Below are positions 1-5,615 of a stretch of DNA of 6,308 bases, in pieces (position 1 is the stretch's first letter; each line of letters starts with the position of its first letter). Location: positions 1 through 6,308 of the forward strand of contig VBAE01000279.1 of the NCBI GenBank assembly GCA_005882415.1, in the 5' to 3' direction. This stretch comes from Alphaproteobacteria bacterium. Lineage in GTDB: Bacteria > Pseudomonadota > Alphaproteobacteria > Sphingomonadales > Sphingomonadaceae. The notes beneath the pieces are model-generated. The model did no database searches, was not told the origin of the DNA, and was given only the letters and a program-made list of their open reading frames with translations. The translations under genes and the position numbers were made by a program.

Positions 1-146
1 AAGACGGTGTCCCCGGACGCGGCCGAGACGACGTTGCCGAGATTGGGGCTGCTCGGCGCGATCGTCACCGTCTGCCCGTGCGCGGCGCCCAGCGGAAGGC
101 AGGCCACCGCGAGGGCGCCGATGCAATGCAGAAGCCTGTAGGCCAT
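1..146 (-). CDS. Secreted pilus subunit-like protein, N-terminal part only (cut by window edge)
   Basis: The first 48 residues of a minus-strand gene are visible before the window ends. They begin MAYRLLHCIGALAVACLPLG and continue to an AHG-Q signal-peptidase-I-like site, then a mature start TVTIAPSSPNLGNVVSAASG. A start at 146 lies 2 bp after the usher stop, with AAGGA about 9 nt upstream. An in-frame ATG at 152 would overlap the usher stop as ATGA and add Met-Arg, which is also plausible. Being the last visible member of a pilin-chaperone-usher operon, and having a beta-strand-like mature start, it is probably a minor or tip subunit or adhesin carried to the surface by the usher. That role is inferred from position. 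The fold cannot be judged from so short a piece. Confidence 0.75.
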   Translation of the reverse strand, partial: MAYRLLHCIGALAVACLPLGAAHGQTVTIAPSSPNLGNVVSAASGDTV

Positions 147-148
147 CC

Positions 149-1774
149 TCATTTGTCCTTCCCTACGCCCGGAGCGTTTTCGAATTCCACCTCGGCCTCC
201 ACGTCGGCGGACGCGCCGCCGCCGGTGCCGACCGTGATTGCGACGGGTGCGACCATGTGCATGCCGAGTTGGTCCGCCTGCGCCGGGTCCAGCTCCAGGA
301 CATATTCGCCCGCGGGAACGTCGTTGAACACGACGCTTCCGTCATATTCGGTCACCGCCGAACGCACCTCCGCCCCGCTTTTGGTCAGCCGGACCCGGAC
401 CGCCGACAGGCCGATCGGGTTCTGCCCGGCGCGGTGGAGGCGGATATGGGCCAGGATCTCGCCCGAAGGCGTGAACGGATAGTCGATCGACAGCACCTTG
501 CCGGGCCGGGGCGAGAATTCGATCACCCGGGGCGGCGTGGTCACGTACAGATTCTCGACCTGCTCGGTGCCCACCTGCAGCCGCCCGGTGGGCGCCGTCC
601 CGAGCCCGGTGAGGAAGGCGCGGCCCGTCTCCCCGGTGACCTGCTTACGCTCGCCGCCTTCGATCGCGACCGCCGGCACCGGCGCCTCGCCCTTGTCGAA
701 GCGGCCATTGGCATTGGCGTCGATGAACGAGGTGAAGACCGCGCTGCCGCCGCTCGCCGGCCCGGGCGGGGTCACCCGGTAGCGGCGCGCATTCCGGTCC
801 CAGCCGAGGCCGAAGGCGAAGCGAAGGCCGATGCTCCAGTCGTTGCGCGGCGCCGAATAGTCGCCGCTCAAGGCGATGTCGCCGAACGGCAGGCGGAAGG
901 TAGCACCGAGCTGGGCGTTGGTCGAATTGGGCGCCTGGAACAGCCGGCCGAGGCCGAAGCGCAGCGCAATCCGGTCCGAGATCGCCCGATCGGCGGTGAA
1001 GCTCAGTGCCCTCAAGTCCCGCGACGGCAGAAGCTCATAATCGAGCACCGCGCGAAGCTGCCATTTGAAGTCGACGAAACGGGAGACCGAGACGATCCCG
1101 CCGAGCTGCTCGTCCTTGCGATAGGCGCCGGTCCCTAGCTTCACCGTCTGCCGCTGATAGTCGAAGCCCGCCGAGAGCAGCGTGTTGAGGATCGTAGTCG
1201 AGGCGCGGCTGGAGCCGATCCAGCTCGATCCGCCGTCGGCGAAGCCGTCGCGCAGTGCGCGCAGGGTCAGCGGGATGGAGGTGCCGCCGAAGGACGGAAG
1301 GGCGAAGTCGGCGGTGAGCTCGCTGTGCCGCTCGATCCGCCGCCCGATATCGCCGACCAGCAAATTCTCGTCGACGAAGCCGCCGCGATATTCGGCATGG
1401 CTGAGCACGCCCGACACCCCTCCGACTTGCCCCGCAAGCCCGAATCCCGCCGCGATCCCGCCCTTGCTGTCCAGAGCTGCGTCGGCATGGGCGGCGAGGC
1501 CGAACAGCGAGGTGCGCACGCCCGCGGTGACGAGTTGGCGGTCGTCGCCGATCGGGGTGGGGTAGAACGCCGCGCCGGCAACCACGGTGGTGCCGGTGGT
1601 GAGACCGTAAGCGGCGTTCACCACCGCGCGCAGTTCGCCCTCGCCGCGGCCGGCGATCCGCTCCACCGAGCGCAGCCTGAGCAGCGGCCGCTCCTGCTGG
1701 ACCAGGCCGAAGTCGACCGTCGCCTGGCCCTTCTTCAGCTGGCCGCCGCCGACGTTCAGGATCCTGACCTGCTC
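149..1774 (-). CDS. Outer-membrane pilus usher, C-terminal two thirds (separated by a frameshift)
   Basis: This open frame of about 541 residues continues the usher after the frame change near 1775. It starts with EQVRILNVGGGQLKKGQ, the end of the plug and return to the barrel, and continues through SVERIAGRGEGELRAVVNAA and many alternating amphipathic strands typical of a 24-strand usher barrel (for example GLRFAFGLGWDRNARRYRVT). The last 200 or so residues form a non-barrel C-terminal part: a calcium-loop-like DANANGRFDKGE, then two carboxypeptidase-regulatory or Cna-B-like beta modules (VPAVAIEGGERKQVTGETGR and VRLTKSGAEVRSAVTEYDGS). I see no cysteines, so the C-terminal disulfide of FimD-type ushers is absent. 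No proper start exists at 1774; a GTG at 1666 is the first plausible start and lies inside the domain, so this is a gene fragment rather than a separate gene. The stop is followed almost at once by the next subunit gene. Confidence 0.85.
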   Translation of the reverse strand, partial: EQVRILNVGGGQLKKGQATVDFGLVQQERPLLRLRSVERIAGRGEGELRAVVNAAYGLTTGTTVVAGAAFYPTPIGDDRQLVTAGVRTSLFGLAAHADAALDSKGGIAAGFGLAGQVGGVSGVLSHAEYRGGFVDENLLVGDIGRRIERHSELTADFALPSFGGTSIPLTLRALRDGFADGGSSWIGSSRASTTILNTLLSAGFDYQRQTVKLGTGAYRKDEQLGGIVSVSRFVDFKWQLRAVLDYELLPSRDLRALSFTADRAISDRIALRFGLGRLFQAPNSTNAQLGATFRLPFGDIALSGDYSAPRNDWSIGLRFAFGLGWDRNARRYRVTPPGPASGGSAVFTSFIDANANGRFDKGEAPVPAVAIEGGERKQVTGETGRAFLTGLGTAPTGRLQVGTEQVENLYVTTPPRVIEFSPRPGKVLSIDYPFTPSGEILAHIRLHRAGQNPIGLSAVRVRLTKSGAEVRSAVTEYDGSVVFNDVPAGEYVLELDPAQADQLGMHMVAPVAITVGTGGGASADVEAEVEFENAPGVGKDK

Positions 1775-2807
1775 CGTCGAGGAATTCGTAGCGGCCCTGC
1801 ACGGGCGCTCGCTGGCCGCTCCTCAGCACGTCGTTGATGTAGAGCTCGACGTCGTAGCCGATCGGCAGCTCGCCCCTAAGGTCGATCGTCTCGAACACGC
1901 TCGCCTGCTCGAGCGGGGCGGTGGTGAAGGAGATGCCGCGGCCGGCGACGCTTCGCGGTCCGTAAGCGAGCGAGGGGGTGAACACGTCGCCGCCGCTGAC
2001 CCGGGTCGCGCCGAGCGGGCCGAGCAGATTGCCCTTAAGGCTCCGCCGCTCGAACAGGATCCGCGCGTCGGCAGGCCTCCCTTCCTCGTCCGATCCGACG
2101 AAGCCCTGGAAGCCGGTATAGAGGAGGTCGCCCGCAGCGCGGACGTCGAACCGCCGCGAGAAGGGGCGGGAGCGGGTGTCGCTGCCGGTTTCGAGGATGA
2201 CGTCGAAGGCCGGCGGCGAGAACAGCTCGTAAGGCGATTCGATGCGGAGCACCTCGTCGCCCTGGTCGATGTCGTGGCCGAGGCTGCGCAGCCGCGCCGC
2301 GCGCTCCAGCCGCGACTGGACCGGAAGCGGCGAGGTCGGCTTCAGCCGGACGGTCAGCGCCTCGGAATCGACTTCCGCACCGATCGGCAGCAGCTGCGCC
2401 AGAACCGACGCTTTCACATAGATGTCGGTCAGCGACACCCGGGCGTCGTCCGGCGATATCCGAACGTCACTGCCGCCGGACCGCGCCAGCCCGGCCGGGA
2501 GGTCGACGATCAGCGACTGGCGCGATTCGCCCAGTGTCCCCGTCACCCGCCCGGAAGCGGGGGTCAGCCTGAGGTCGAGCTCGAGCAGGCGGCTGAGCTC
2601 GCCGATCGGCAGATAGGGGTCGGCCGGGTCGCCATAAGCGGTGAGGCCCTCGGTCAGGGTCGTGCCGTCGAGCTCGACCGCGAACAGGATCAGCTCGTCG
2701 TCGTTCACCTGCGCGGGGCCGGGCGCGGCGGCGGCCGGCGCGGGAGCGGCCGCAGCGGGGACCTGCCCCGCGGCGAGCGAGGCCAAAGCGATCGACAGCG
2801 CCAGCAT
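1035..2807 (-). CDS. Outer-membrane pilus usher, N-terminal third (frameshifted after about residue 344)
   Basis: The usher is the outer-membrane pore that accepts chaperone-subunit complexes and threads the growing pilus. This frame starts with a hydrophobic, Ala-rich leader (MLALSIALASLAAGQ), then an N-terminal chaperone-binding region (ELILFAVELDGTTLTEGLTA, TDIYVKASVLAQLLPIGAEV, LPVQSRLERAARLRSLG). The barrel begins with YELFSPPAFDVILETGSDT and includes the usher-typical GGDVFTP, GRGISFTTAP and GELPIGYDVELYINDVLRSG, which leads into the plug. Real homology ends near residue 344 (GRYEFLD, about 1776). From there to the stop at 1035 the frame gives an Arg-rich sequence that is a shadow of the true usher in the neighbouring frame. 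Its ATG overlaps the chaperone stop by one base (TGATG), implying translational coupling. Residues about 112-178 are encoded by the 199-bp segment that recurs in the chaperone gene; here it fits naturally. With the C-terminal frame the usher totals about 885 residues, a normal length. Confidence 0.85.
   Translation of the reverse strand: MLALSIALASLAAGQVPAAAAPAPAAAAPGPAQVNDDELILFAVELDGTTLTEGLTAYGDPADPYLPIGELSRLLELDLRLTPASGRVTGTLGESRQSLIVDLPAGLARSGGSDVRISPDDARVSLTDIYVKASVLAQLLPIGAEVDSEALTVRLKPTSPLPVQSRLERAARLRSLGHDIDQGDEVLRIESPYELFSPPAFDVILETGSDTRSRPFSRRFDVRAAGDLLYTGFQGFVGSDEEGRPADARILFERRSLKGNLLGPLGATRVSGGDVFTPSLAYGPRSVAGRGISFTTAPLEQASVFETIDLRGELPIGYDVELYINDVLRSGQRAPVQGRYEFLDGAGQDPERRRRPAEEGPGDGRLRPGPAGAAAAQAALGGADRRPRRGRTARGGERRLRSHHRHHRGCRRGVLPHPDRRRPPTRHRGRAHLAVRPRRPCRRSSGQQGRDRGGIRACGASRRGVGRAQPCRISRRLRRREFAGRRYRAADRAAQRAHRRLRPSVLRRHLHPADPARTARRLRRRRIELDRLQPRLDYDPQHAALGGLRLSAADGEARDRRLSQGRAARRDRLGLPFRRLQMAASRGARL
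2275..2473. repeat. 199-bp perfect direct repeat, copy A (native location inside the usher gene)
   Basis: Base-by-base comparison shows identity with 3394-3592 over the full 199 bp (offset 1119 bp), with abrupt divergence at both ends. Here it encodes part of the usher N-terminal domain in an uninterrupted frame, and the protein on both sides reads as normal usher. This copy is therefore taken as the source. Confidence 0.97.
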
Positions 2808-3394
2808 CAGCGTGCCGTGAAGGTCGTCCTCGCGATGACCTTGGCGCCCCCATTATCGTCGTCGGCATAGCTGATCTCGAGCTGCTCGCCGGCCCGGGGC
2901 GCCCGCTTGAGCGGGATCTGGAGCGCGCGGTCGTCGATCTCGGGATAGACGCCGACCCCGCGGGCGATGCCGAGCTCGGTCTTGCCCGACTTGACGCTGA
3001 CATTGCCGAACAGCGAGTTGGCGCCGGTTCGCTTGAGCTGGAGCTGGATCACCGGGGTCCGGACCGGCGGCTTCACCCCGTCGGGCGAAATGTCGGCGAA
3101 GCTCAGCCGGACGCCCTCGATCTCGCCCTTTACCGCCGGCGCGCCCTGGCGGACGATGACCGGGATGGCGAGGCCGAAGACGGAGGTGATGCGGAAGCTC
3201 AACTGGTCGCCGCGCTCGCCCGCCGCCTGCTCGGCGGTGACTCCCGCCTCGCGCGGCGGAACGGTGGTCACGGTCAAGTGGGCGCGATATTCGGCGCCCG
3301 TAGCGGCGGCGGGAAGGTCGGCGCGGACCCGGATCGTCTGGGTCTTGCCAGGGGCGAGCGTCACCCGCCGCGGAACCGCGACGATATAGGGCAT
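2807..3394 (-). CDS. PapD-like periplasmic pilus chaperone, remnant lacking the N-terminal strands
   Basis: Chaperones of this family hold unfolded pilus subunits in the periplasm by donating a beta strand, then pass them to the usher. The visible 195 residues begin in the second half of the first immunoglobulin-like domain (VAVPRRVTLAPGKTQTIRVR, the equivalent of the PapD 'RLDPGxxxxVRL' stretch). They run through YRAHLTVTTVPPREAG, the highly typical FGLAIPVIVRQG, and a complete second domain ending TTFTAR. Missing are the signal peptide and strands A to about D, including the region that holds the PapD Arg8 subunit anchor. The ATG at 3394 straddles the junction with a repeat copied from the usher, so it is probably an accidental start. 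Translated from there, the product would stay in the cytoplasm and lack half its groove, so it should not work. The stop TGA overlaps the usher ATG. Confidence 0.85.
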   Translation of the reverse strand: MPYIVAVPRRVTLAPGKTQTIRVRADLPAAATGAEYRAHLTVTTVPPREAGVTAEQAAGERGDQLSFRITSVFGLAIPVIVRQGAPAVKGEIEGVRLSFADISPDGVKPPVRTPVIQLQLKRTGANSLFGNVSVKSGKTELGIARGVGVYPEIDDRALQIPLKRAPRAGEQLEISYADDDNGGAKVIARTTFTAR

Positions 3395-3592
3395 GGCCGA
3401 GGCTGCGCAGCCGCGCCGCGCGCTCCAGCCGCGACTGGACCGGAAGCGGCGAGGTCGGCTTCAGCCGGACGGTCAGCGCCTCGGAATCGACTTCCGCACC
3501 GATCGGCAGCAGCTGCGCCAGAACCGACGCTTTCACATAGATGTCGGTCAGCGACACCCGGGCGTCGTCCGGCGATATCCGAACGTCACTGC
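3394..3592. repeat. 199-bp perfect direct repeat, copy B (misplaced inside the chaperone gene)
   Basis: This is identical to 2275-2473 in the same orientation. Its left end falls inside a chaperone codon and its right end lies just after the chaperone signal peptide. The usher protein segment it encodes has no place in a PapD-like chaperone, so this is the secondary copy. No terminal inverted repeats or transposase are present. Confidence 0.97.
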
Positions 3593-3677
3593 GGGCGGGG
3601 GCCGCGAAGGCGAGCACGGCCAGCGCCGCGCCCCACGAACGGCTGAGGCGCCGCGCCATCGAAACATGCTTTGCCAT
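3394..3677 (-). pseudogene. Chaperone 5' end: native signal peptide fused to a segment of usher sequence
   Basis: Reading starts at ATG 3677 (MAKHVSMARRLSRSWGAALA), 35 bp after the upstream stop. An in-frame GTG at 3689 and ATG at 3659 are alternatives; an AAAGAG lies 11 nt before 3677. The leader continues VLAFAAPARS and is a good Sec signal peptide, surely the chaperone's own. Right after it, at 3592, the sequence becomes identical to usher codons about 112-178 (SDVRISPDDARVSLTDIYVK and on to RSLGH). At 3394 it returns to genuine chaperone sequence, but one frame off. The fused frame then runs on to 2853 as Arg/Pro-rich shadow. The inserted stretch, about 66 codons, is close to the length of the chaperone part it replaces. 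The mature product would not be a chaperone. I annotate this as a broken or misassembled gene start. Confidence 0.8.
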
Positions 3678-3712
3678 GGTTACGCTCACTCTTTGGCCGC
3701 GCCGCGCGGCAG

Positions 3713-4111
3713 TCAGTTGAACTGGGCGACTATCGTCCTCAACGCTTCGTCCGGATCGGCGGGCCCGCCCCCTTCTGGCCCCGGAGCGACGCTGATGCTG
3801 AGCATTTGCTGGTCGAGGGTGGTGCCGCTGAGGGCGTAGACCGCGTCCTGCCTCAGGATCAAGCCGTCCGGCGCATCCTCGGCGCCGGCCTCGATGAAGC
3901 CGCCGATCTCGAGGCCCGGGCTGTTGCGGGCGACGAAGGTGATGCTGCTCTGCGAGAGAAGGATGCGCGTCGGCACGTCCTGCGAGATGTTGATCCCGGC
4001 GGGGGCGGCAATCTCGACCTGCCCCGTGCTTTCCAGCCGGACCTGCCCGTAAGCGGGCGGTGCGGCGAGGGCTGCCAGCATGCCGAGCGGCCAGAGCCTG
4101 GAGACTGTCAT
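3713..4111 (-). CDS. Small secreted pilin-like protein of the pilus operon (minor subunit candidate)
   Basis: This 132-residue protein has a clear signal peptide (MTVSRLWPLGMLAALAAPPA, cleavage probably after AYG). The mature start QVRLESTGQVEIAAPAGINI is followed by beta-rich sequence (ISQDVPTRILLSQSSITFVA) and the C-terminus ALRTIVAQFN. I do not recognise a named family with certainty. The hydrophobic, strand-like C-terminus ending in an aromatic plus Asn resembles the end of the upstream DUF4402 pilin (SFTVSVSYN), which hints at a related donor or acceptor strand. GAGGA lies about 9-10 nt before the ATG. It sits after the pilin hairpin and before the chaperone, where minor subunits or assembly factors are often encoded. 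Alternatives are a periplasmic assembly accessory or a pilus terminator protein. The acidic, Gly/Pro-rich stretch near residues 108-122 (PGPEGGGPADPDE) is probably a flexible loop. Confidence 0.8.
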   Translation of the reverse strand: MTVSRLWPLGMLAALAAPPAYGQVRLESTGQVEIAAPAGINISQDVPTRILLSQSSITFVARNSPGLEIGGFIEAGAEDAPDGLILRQDAVYALSGTTLDQQMLSISVAPGPEGGGPADPDEALRTIVAQFN

Positions 4112-4136
4112 CGGGAAACTATCCTCACGTCAGGGT

Positions 4137-4170
4137 GGGGGCGTGCGGGGCCCCAGGACCGCACGCCCCC
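4137..4170 (-). terminator. Strong GC hairpin after the major pilin gene (attenuator or mRNA-stabilising element)
   Basis: Two perfectly complementary 12-base arms (4137-4148 and 4159-4170; on the minus strand GGGGGCGTGCGG and CCGCACGCCCCC) flank a 10-base loop, 12 nt after the pilin stop. No U-rich tract follows; the minus strand continues ACCCTGACG. It is therefore more likely to attenuate transcription partly, or to protect the 3' end of the pilin mRNA, than to stop transcription fully. Either effect would give more pilin than assembly proteins. Confidence 0.75.
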
Positions 4171-4182
4171 TAACGTCTCATA

Positions 4183-4704
4183 TCAGTTGTACGAGACGCT
4201 GACCGTGAAGCTACCCGAATAATTGCCGGTCGCCGTCGTGTCGGTGACGGTGAAGCTGCCGCCGACGTCGAGCGAGGCGGTGCCCTCATTGCCGAGCGTG
4301 CTTCCGAGCAGCACCGAACCCGAAGGGTTGCGGGTGAGGTTGACGCCCAGCGTCTCCGAAGAGCCGACCTTGGTCATGTTGAAGCTGGCGGGCATGCTGA
4401 CCGAGACGGTCTCGGCGCCTTCGCCGCGAAGCGTGTAGCGGGCCCGGCTGGTTGTGCCGCGCAGGAGAACCGCGCCGCCGGTCTTGCTCGCCGTGTCGGC
4501 GCCGGTGCCGATCGAGATCGTGCTCGAGCCCGAGGACGGGCGGACGACGGTGCCGAAAGCGAGGGCGCTGTTCTGCTCGATGGTGACCGGGCGGATGATC
4601 GTCGTGGTGCCGGTGGTGTCGACCGAGGAGGTCGCCTGGGCCAGCGCCGGAGTGGCGACGGTCGCGCTGAGGATGATCGCGGCAAGAGCGGTGAAATTTT
4701 TCAT
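4183..4704 (-). CDS. DUF4402-type major pilin subunit
   Basis: This is a 173-residue secreted structural subunit. From the chosen start it begins MKNFTALAAIILSATVATPA with an LAQA cleavage site, a textbook Sec signal peptide. An ATG at 4740 would add 12 polar residues ahead of it and is less likely. The mature part follows the DUF4402 pattern: a repeated Thr/Ser-rich start (TTIIRPVTIEQNSALAFGTV), a Gly/Ser-rich middle, LPAS-like MPASFNM, then the C-terminal strands GGSFTVTDTTATGNYSGSFT and VSVSYN. Such proteins are beta-sandwich pilins completed by strand exchange. There are no cysteines. A GGGA lies 8 nt before the ATG. It is the first gene of the pilus operon and is followed by a strong hairpin, as expected for the most abundant subunit. 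The domain call is from pattern memory but fits closely. Confidence 0.9.
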   Translation of the reverse strand: MKNFTALAAIILSATVATPALAQATSSVDTTGTTTIIRPVTIEQNSALAFGTVVRPSSGSSTISIGTGADTASKTGGAVLLRGTTSRARYTLRGEGAETVSVSMPASFNMTKVGSSETLGVNLTRNPSGSVLLGSTLGNEGTASLDVGGSFTVTDTTATGNYSGSFTVSVSYN

Positions 4705-4808
4705 GGTCCGTGTCCCGACTGTGATTTCGTTGACGGACATGTGCCAGCGGCCGGGGGGCGGCGATATTCGACGGACGGTGAAATCGTGTAGGCCGGAAGT
4801 GGGGCTTA

Positions 4809-4839
4809 CCCCTATGCCGAAGGATATAGGCTATAGGGG
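4809..4839. promoter_or_regulatory. Imperfect palindrome between regulator and pilin (operator or terminator candidate)
   Basis: CCCCTATGCC (4809-4818) and GGCTATAGGGG (4829-4839) are complementary apart from one extra base, around a 10-bp loop. The right half overlaps a tandem TATAGGC TATAGGG (4825-4838). The left half overlaps TACCCCT at 4807-4813, which fits the TACYYMT half-site known for NarL of E. coli. It lies just after the regulator stop and about 105 bp before the pilin start. It could be a binding site for the neighbouring LuxR-type regulator or a weak terminator without a U tract. No experiment-grade consensus supports either. Confidence 0.4.
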
Positions 4840-4843
4840 CGGG

Positions 4844-5482
4844 TCAGTCCTCGGCGCCGTCGCGGGCCGCCGCGAGGGCGAGCTCGGTCCGGCTGGAAAC
4901 CCCCATCTTCTCGAAGATCTTGTGGAGGTGGACCTTCACCGTCCCTTCGCCGATTCCGAGTTCGGACGCGATCTCGCGGTTGCGCATGCCGCGGAGGACA
5001 AGGCCCGCGACCGCGCGCTCGCGCTGGCTCAGGGAGCCGAGGCTGCCGGCGGCGGCGCCGTCCTCCGGCGTCAGGCTGAGCTCCATCGCCCTTTGCAGCA
5101 CCTCATGGTCGATCCAGCGCCGCCCCTGCACGACCGCTTCGAGGCAGGTGAGCAGGTGCTGCGGAGCGCTCGCCTTGATGACCAGGCCGTTGAGGCCGAT
5201 CTGCAGCGCCTCATAGACGCGCCGGTCGGAGATTCGCCCGGTGAGCAGGATTACGGGCCTTTTGTCGCCGCGTTCGCGCAGAGTCCGGAGCACTTCGAGT
5301 CCGCTCCGCTCCGGCATGTTGACGTCGAGCAGGAGCAGGTCCGGCCGGGCCGAGGGCAAAGCGTCCAGCACGGCGGTGCCGTCATTGACCTCGCATATAA
5401 CCTGGTGGATGCTCTGAGACAGAAGAAGCTTGATCCCGGCCATGGTGAGGGGATCGTCGTCCGCCAGCAAAATGGTCGCCAT
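4844..5482 (-). CDS. NarL/FixJ-family response regulator (receiver plus LuxR-type HTH)
   Basis: This is a 212-residue two-domain transcription regulator. The receiver domain (about residues 1-118) has the acidic cluster ADDD at 7-10, the phospho-acceptor Asp53 in LLLLDVNMP, Thr81 in ILLTGR and the conserved Lys103 in LVIKAS, so phosphorylation chemistry should be intact. The LuxR-type helix-turn-helix (about 139-205) reads LSQRERAVAGLVLRGMRNRE, then IASELGIGEGTVKVHLHKIF, all canonical. The start at 5482 (MATILLADDDP) fits the family; an in-frame ATG at 5512 would add ten atypical residues. No good ribosome site is closer than the GA-rich stretch about 14 nt upstream. No histidine kinase is visible next to it. 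Its position directly upstream of the pilus operon in the same direction, with a palindrome between, suggests that it controls the pilus; this is inference. Confidence 0.92.
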   Translation of the reverse strand: MATILLADDDPLTMAGIKLLLSQSIHQVICEVNDGTAVLDALPSARPDLLLLDVNMPERSGLEVLRTLRERGDKRPVILLTGRISDRRVYEALQIGLNGLVIKASAPQHLLTCLEAVVQGRRWIDHEVLQRAMELSLTPEDGAAAGSLGSLSQRERAVAGLVLRGMRNREIASELGIGEGTVKVHLHKIFEKMGVSSRTELALAAARDGAED

Positions 5483-5549
5483 GGCGCCGCACGCACTCCC
5501 TCTCCCGCCCAACCGAGTCCGCGCTTTTGCGCTTAAGGCCTAGGAGCAT

Positions 5550-5571
5550 AGCTTGCCGCGACAGGCAAGCT
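5550..5571 (-). terminator. Hairpin downstream of the hydrolase gene (weak terminator candidate)
   Basis: An 8-bp perfect inverted repeat (AGCTTGCC / GGCAAGCT) with a 6-base loop lies 45 bp after the hydrolase stop, in the 133-bp gap before the regulator start. No T-run follows on the minus strand, so termination strength is uncertain. It may mark the end of the hydrolase transcript. Confidence 0.45.
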
Positions 5572-5615
5572 CCGCGACGGGGAGCGGTTGCCGCCGGCCG
5601 ACGAGGCGGGGGGCG

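Noticed and set aside
257..1138. Long open frame on the plus strand (293 residues) opposite the usher
   Set aside because: It is Arg/Ala/Pro-rich and without recognisable domains, and it lies opposite strong usher coding sequence. High GC makes such antisense frames common.
3389..3596. GGGC on both sides of repeat copy B, like a target-site duplication of a mobile element
   Set aside because: Four bases in GC-rich DNA are expected by chance. There are no terminal inverted repeats or transposase, and the right-hand GGGC follows the repeat end directly while the left-hand one is one base away.
4705..4808. Possible -35/-10 promoter for the pilin operon (for example GAATAT near the middle of the gap)
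   Set aside because: No hexamer pair with correct spacing resembles a known consensus well enough, and the start site cannot be fixed from sequence alone.
5521..5532. Small palindrome GCGC-TTTT-GCGC upstream of the regulator
   Set aside because: The arms are only 4 bp, too short to separate from background in this composition; no operator was called.
4454..5536. Plus-strand frame of 360 residues spanning pilin, intergenic gap and regulator
   Set aside because: It crosses two well-supported minus-strand genes and their gap, has no domain and no plausible start context. It is a GC shadow.
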